Shown: one piece after another, positions 58,344-64,000 of the stretch
How positions within the stretch are numbered: the stretch's first letter is position 1
Layout of the letters: every line of letters begins with the position of its first letter
Assembly: GCF_004337985.1 (NCBI RefSeq)
Contig: NC_043741.1
Span: 1,678,269 to 1,742,268 of the forward strand
Source of the DNA: Pyricularia pennisetigena
Lineage: Eukaryota; Ascomycota; Sordariomycetes; Magnaporthales; Pyriculariaceae
DNA: 64,000 bases
Direction of reading: 5' to 3'
Made by a program: the position numbers and the translations under genes
Notes under the pieces: generated by a model
Seen by the model: only the letters and a program-made list of their open reading frames with translations
Database searches by the model: none
Told to the model about the DNA's origin: nothing

Positions 58344-60933
58344 ATGGTTAACGAAGCGCTGGGACATGGTCAAGAATCTGGGAGGGAGCAGGAGCAGCAG
58401 CTCTCCCCTCGACAGGTTGTGTCCAGAACGATGGGCGACGTCCTCCACTCCCCAAGCCCTGGAGGCAGTCGCCTCGATATGGAATCTTTCGACATGCGCG
58501 CCGACCCCGATGCGCAAGCAACCGTCACCGACTTCTTAGACTTCACCGAGTATCTTCCGGCCGATATGACGCGCTCACTTATTCTGATCGGCGAACTCGA
58601 CGAGAAATACATCAACGCTTCGAGCAACCTCTTCGGCCTGACCAAAAAGTGGGGAGAGCTACCGGGCATGTCGGCCGAAGAGCGCCCATTTCCTGCGCAG
58701 CTCAGGGCCGACATTTCGGACTGCCTCAGTCATGCCCTCAGCTCGCGTACATACGCGCATGCCGAAGCGGTGCGGATGCAGGAGAACACAACCCGCCACT
58801 ATCTACGCGCCAAGACGATTCTAGCCAAGCTGCAGACCATGCTTGAGAACTACCCGACGGCTGAGGAGCAGGCAAAAAGCTCAATGCCAATAAACAAGAC
58901 GCAAACCAACCGCGTCCCGCCAATTCCACTGCGCGTCGGCGATGGCCGCAAGGGGAGGGGCCGTCCCATACCGCGCATCACCGTTCCCGGAGAGGTGCTC
59001 GCACCCTACGATCTAGACTACGCCGCATGCAACTCGTCTGACAGCAGCTCTGAGAGTGAGCCCGAGGAAGAAGAGACGCCCGCTGGTGCCACGCCGGCAC
59101 CTCAGCCACGCATCAAAATCGTGAAGACCCCGAAACAGCCCAAGACTCCCAAGCCGCCTAAAGCGCACAAGGATTCCAAGACCCCTGGCACCACTAGACC
59201 AGTGCCTCCCGTTCCTGCTATACCCAAAGAACTCCTGAAGCCACCGCCCGAAGGTGCTGTGATTGGCAGTGCCGATCTACCCTGGCTCCAACTGACACCC
59301 TGGGAGCTTGCCCGACTGCGGAAACGTATGAAGAAGAATGCGCAATGGCATCCAAGTGATACGATGATTGCGCGCGAGTTAAAGATGTTGGAGCGTGGAC
59401 CGGAAGCTTATCAGAAGGCAAAGCAGCTGGCAGAGGAGCAGGGGAAGCCATTTGAACCTGCTGTGCCTACTTTGGTTGCCGACGCTAATGGTGTCGAGCA
59501 TGCACCTATGGGGGCTCTGAGCTTGGATGCCGCTCTGGCTGCGGAAGACAGGCAGGGTAACAACCGCGGCCTGAAGCTTAACGTGGCTAAGAAGTTAAAG
59601 AGGGAGAATCTTGCCCGTCTTGCAGCCGAAGAAGCTGAGGAATCTGCTAGAAGGATGGCAGAGACTGTAAATGCTCTGCTTCACCCCAATGCTCAGCAGG
59701 CCCAGAGCCGCGAGAACGCTCCAGAAAAGCCAGCCGCAGAGACACCTAATAACAAAACCATGCGAAAGTATGGTGGACGGAAGAGAAAGCGGGACTCTGC
59801 CACCGAAGGTGACGCCGACAAAGGCAATACTGTTGTGGAGCCTTCGTCGGCCTCGACCAAGCGCACCAAGATGGAAACCCCGGTACCCCTTCCGCAACAG
59901 TCATCTGGGGTCAGCCAGAACGGCCAACAATCATCTGCACAAACAATAATTGCGTCTTCTCAAACGCCCGTGCCACCCTCACAGCCAGCCAAGGAGAAGC
60001 AGAGTGTGACCCCTTCTGCCAAGCCGTCACCGCCAGAGTCGTCACAACCAACAAGCGCAACCGGGACAACCACCACAACTGTGCCCGTCAAGCCCCCGGG
60101 CGAACTGTCATTACCGCCACAGTCACCAAAAAAGTCCACAACTCCTATTCTCCCGCCCGTACGGGAGACCAGAAAGAGTCAAGCTGCGAAGAAAGAGGCA
60201 GCAACGGCTGCGGCCGCACAGCAGCCTACTGTACCAAAGCCGCCAGCCTCACGCTCTAGTACCCCAGGCCCCGTTACCAGCAGCCGTCCGACATCTAGAG
60301 GAAAAGCGGCGAGTCAAGAGCCGCCAACTCTAGCATCGGACAGGACGCGCCGCCAGAGTACGGCACGTAACACTCCTGCGCCGGTACCGGAGCCCCAGAG
60401 GCAACCAGGTAAAAGAATCAAGCGGCCGGCACCCGGAGTCGTCAGCCGAACCAACTCGGGCGGTAGCAGCGCTGTTGGCAGACGAAAAGCAGCACCAAAG
60501 GTGACCAAGGCGGCAAGTAAGCTCAAAAAGGAGAGGGGCCAGCAAATGGAGGCGGATGTCGAGGTTGAAGTTGACGATGAGGGCAACGTCATTGACCCTG
60601 ATGAGCCGCGGTATTGCTTGTGTAATGGGGTCAGCTTCGGTACCATGATTGCATGCGAGAACGAGGTAAGGAAGCCCTCCCTTAACCCGGACGCTCTGAT
60701 GTTGGATGAAAGAACGAAGGACACGGTGGACTCTAGTTATCTTGGCCGAGTCAACTGGAACAGCGACTAACGCATGATTGCCACAGAATTGCCAGTATGA
60801 ATGGTTTCACTTGGAGTGCGTCAAATTGGAGGCAACCCCAGCACGGACAACGAAGTGGTACTGTCCCTCGTGTCGTGTGCTACTCAACATTGGCGAGAAG
60901 GGAGAAGTCAGCGCAAGAGGTGTCAAGATGTAG
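58344..60933 (+). CDS. ING-type PHD-finger chromatin protein
   Basis: Two exons: 58344-60665 and 60787-60933, giving 822 residues. An N-terminal ING domain occupies about 45-160 (DFLDFTEYLPADMTRSLILI through LDEKYINASSNLF and YLRAKTILAKLQTMLENYP). A very long, Pro/Lys/Ser-rich middle (200-740) probably is disordered and has several basic patches. The C-terminal PHD finger is cut by the intron: C758, C760, C771, C776, H782, C785, C800 and C803. The aromatic cage positions for H3K4me3 (Y757, M768 and W780) are all kept. ING proteins are subunits of acetyltransferase or deacetylase complexes (NuA4, NuA3 or Rpd3/Pho23). It is far longer than yeast Yng2 or Pho23 (282-330 residues) because of the linker. 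Which complex it joins cannot be told here. Confidence 0.94.
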
Positions 60934-60982
60934 TTCTATATACCCCCGGGAAGTTTTTAGCATTTGGTGGCGACATTCCCAT

Positions 60983-61015
<33 letters not shown>

Positions 61016-64000
61016 TGACTTTGGCAGCGAGGAGCAACAGTAGCTTTGGAAGTAACAGTTTCCTGAACCGATAACATTGTTCGATTTTTTTTCTTGTGTT
61101 TTTTTTTTCCCACACATAACGAATTCACAGCCGAGGCGCACTTTTCTCGAAAGCACCACTATCATTATTAACTGGTTTGCGTGTTCTAATATGTCTTTTA
61201 TGTCCTTGCTCTCTGGGAAGGAACGCAGTAGATCTGGCTGGTTTGCGCAACTGGAACGGAGGACGGAACTCAGAGCCAGACCAATCTGATGTTTACTAAA
61301 CCTAAACCATCATTTCCTTGTGACGGCAGCTACTCTAGTCTAGCGCGGTTGAGGTGATAAAGCTCACATCTGGTCTCGTCCTCGTCATAGGCATGAGCCA
61401 TCTACCCACGTTGTGCAACGAGTGAGCGCATAGTGACCAAAATAAAAGCAACAGATCGAGGACTAAGATCGGCAGACGCAGTATCACAATCCTGACTTGA
61501 ATGTTTAATCCGCCCAGTCAACCTTTCTCGACGGCCTACCGGTACATCTGCATTGTATTTGTACGGAGGTCCCCATTCCGGCCAAGGTTAACCACATGGC
61601 ACGACGGCGGCAGCTTCGGGCCATGGGGGAAGAAAAAATGTGACTAATCTAGTCATTCCACATGCATCCCAACTCTTCTAGCTCCTTTCCCATCGACACC
61701 ATGTTGAGAATAGATAATGACACAAGAAGTTACGCACAAACCAAGTACAAAAGTAAGGAGATGTAACATTCTTGAAGCACCAGCGACCGAAGCCCTGGCA
61801 GGGCGTACGCAGACATGGCTGATCTCCAGCTTCTTGGCATACAAGGGTATGGAGTCTTTGTCGGCCGCCCGCATAGTAAAGTTGGACATGGCTTGAAATG
61901 GCAGGAGACCTCATGGTGCTATCAGCTGACCCCAAATCTTCCAGTGGAAACGAAAGAAATGGAGCCAAGGAAATCGATGGCGGGGGCAGCGGTACTCCGA
62001 ATTCCCGCTTCTCCAACCTAACTGACCTATGCATAAGGTATCCATGTAGATAATATGCCTCTTTTGCGTCCATCAATTTAAGTATGTTACGGCGACTCCA
62101 TATGGGTCTAATTCTAGTTCTAGCACAATCTGCTGTTCTGAGGTAATTACTTTCGTACACATACTTTGGAGCCGAGCCCCGGACCCGGTTGTCATTTGCA
62201 TCCGCGGAGCGTCCCAACAACCAGTTGCCAGGCAGTATAGCGGGGTAAAAGCACACCCCCCCAAAGGCTTCCCATCGATCAGGTGGACGGCTGTTATTTA
62301 TGGAAGAACTTATTGATTGAGAAATTTCAGATCACACAATGTGGACGCATGTCGCCGCTATCCGTTTGGGCTCAGGTTCCTCCCATCCAGAAAACCTCCC
62401 TAAGATAAGTAGGATAAGCCAAAATCTTAAAAAAAAAAAAAGTCCAGACAAGATAATCTGGGACGAAAAACGTCAGCCGCAACAGTTAATGACTTGGGCC
62501 GGGTCAGCGCGAATGACGTCCTACGTCAGCTGGCAGATAGCTTGTGAGTTGAAGTGAGGCGCTTGGGTTAGAGGCGCAGGGGATGAACAGACAATGCACC
62601 ACCCATTATGGAGCAAACTGCACTGTTTGCTGGGGTTTCTTCCTGCCCAGTCTTCACAGTGCGTCCTGCACATTCCTGACACAGACCAAGCTTGGGGGTG
62701 GAAGCCAGCCCGGCGTGCCAGGGCCAGGAACGTTGCAGGTTGCCAGCCCAATTCATTCCTACCAGAATGGATGTCACAAGCATTCCCCACTGCCACACCT
62801 GCCCGCATTGATTACGTCGGGTCGAGTCACCCACCCACCCCCAAATGGCTAATGTAATAGTACGGCGCTACTGGGACGGTGCCCACCTCCCACCTCCGGG
62901 GGTAGCCAGGTACTTGTCCAGATGCCTGCGTGCTTATACCTTATCTTACTAGACCTTGTGGCTGTTTTGTCTCTCCCTCCCCTCATTGTACCAAGTGGTA
63001 CCTCCGGCAGGTACCTGACTCCTCCAAAGGGGGGCACCAGCCTTCTCTTAGTCTCGTCCCTGCCTACCTCCTTGCCTGCCTCCCGCCAGGTATCAATCTC
63101 TCTTCGTTACCCATCTCCCATAGAACCAACATTACAAGTCCCTCAGCTCACTGGCATCGTACCGTCATTTCGCTTCTTCATTCTTAGTGTTTTATAGATT
63201 TGAGAACTGCACATACCTACATACTTCCTCCCAAGAGAAACAAGATTCCAAACCGGGCTGCGCCTCTTTGGGATTCCTTATTGACTAACGACACTCCTTT
63301 GTTCTTAACGACTGGTGACTCGACCACCAATTAGTTGTACGCCCCGCTGCCACAAGCTAACCACGCCCCCATAGACCCAACAAAGTACCTACAACGACCC
63401 GGCGGCCTCGGCTGTTGTCCAGAAGCACTTACCTGCCTTTCCCGTCAATACTTTTTATTTTATATTTTTATTCTTCTTTCTAGCCTGCTATCTTTCTTTG
63501 TTTTGTTCACTGGAGAGTACGACTGGAGTTGCAGTCCGACAACCATTTTTTCCGTTAGTTGGGTAATTCCAACGATCGTCTTGTTGTCGGGTTCGCCAAC
63601 GTTGCTGCATCTGCCCAAAGTATACTTTGAGTTGTACCTGGCTGCCTTTGCAGCTTGCGTGCTGACTCGACTCGCTCAACTATCAGTCCCAGCAACGCGA
63701 AGCGCGTACGAACGCACGCACTTGCCGCTCAGAGAAAGACAGACCTGAATAGGAACAGTGATTCGTACGAGAACGATTGCTGGGAGTCAAAAGGCAGAAC
63801 GCCCAACTGCCTGTAATCGATAGAACGGGTCCTCATGCCTAGTATGGCTTTCCCCCCCTTCGCCCTCATGTACCCCTCCCGGTATCGGTGTCTTACCGTG
63901 CACTGTTACTGGGCGGCCCCAAATCATACTTGCTGACACAGTAGAACAGAGAAGGCAAAGAAGGATGCCAAAGAGCAAGGATCTATCGCCGCTACGGTGA
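60934..64000. other. 3 kb right-hand end of the window
   Basis: After the PHD gene comes a 31-base T tract (60984-61014), then AT-rich DNA. From about 62880 the sequence is rich in CCTCC/GGTACC motifs, which look like the 5' leader of a gene beyond the window. Frames at 61678-62256 (-) and 63335-63748 (+) are the longest but lack coding signs and ATG support. I see nothing else. Confidence 0.5.

Noticed and set aside
61678..62256. 192-codon - strand frame
   Set aside because: No conserved motif, unusual residue mix (many Cys, Trp, Tyr) and no sensible ATG or splice context.
63335..63748. 137-codon + strand frame with a hydrophobic segment
   Set aside because: Starts at TTG and the hydrophobic run comes from T-rich DNA; more likely part of a leader of a gene outside the window.

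Overview
The window is nuclear DNA of a filamentous ascomycete, most likely a Sordariomycete and plausibly of the Magnaporthales. The evidence is short introns (about 50-240 bp) with CTAAC-like branch points, a PacC pH regulator with its PalA-binding and processing-box architecture, filamentous-fungal versions of Ku80, Top3 and PAM18, and very long A/T homopolymers. The order placement is inference, from protein style and from intergenic DNA rich in TACTGTAC and GGTACC palindromes. I find 19 protein-coding genes, no convincing tRNA or rRNA gene, no intact transposon and no CRISPR array. A 20-N assembly gap lies in a poly-A tract at 38019-38038.

Layout. 0.6-3.1 kb: ade5,7-type bifunctional purine enzyme (+). 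3.7-6.3 kb: low-complexity protein with a C-terminal Cys-rich module (-). 9.3-11.5 kb: five-exon MFS transporter (+). 12.1-12.9 kb: 6-phosphogluconolactonase (-). 15.1-16.3 kb: PHO13-type HAD phosphatase (+). 17.0-19.0 kb: pacC (-), below a 3.8 kb upstream region with dense GCCAAG sites. 22.8-24.5 kb: MYND-SET protein (-). 26.8-27.8 kb: Stb3-type Sin3-binding protein (-). 31.8-34.4 kb: DNA topoisomerase III (-). 35.4-36.6 kb: DUF1295 membrane enzyme with an ER-retrieval tail (+). 38.1-38.7 kb: small coiled-coil hypothetical (+). 39.2-40.0 kb: TMEM205/DUF4149 protein (-). 40.4-43.0 kb: Ku80 (+). 43.5-45.4 kb: DEDDh exonuclease-like protein (+). 45.8-46.3 kb: PAM18/TIM14 (-). 46.7-47.6 kb: RLP24 (+). 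53.0-54.7 kb: single C2H2 finger protein (+). 56.4-57.6 kb: orphan multi-pass membrane protein (+). 58.3-60.9 kb: ING-type PHD protein (+).

The genes do not form one biosynthetic cluster. Most are conserved housekeeping or regulatory genes. Loose themes are genome stability (Top3, Ku80, nuclease), chromatin and transcription (MYND-SET, Stb3, PacC, C2H2, ING), and ribosome and mitochondrial biogenesis (RLP24/PAM18 sharing a 421 bp divergent promoter). Intron-exon models were built by hand from splice signals and reading-frame phase; every model given closes in frame. The strongest unexplained signals are the PacC-site clusters upstream of pacC, an RGG tract inside Top3, very small exons, GTTCGT splice donors, and two proteins of unknown function with clear architecture.
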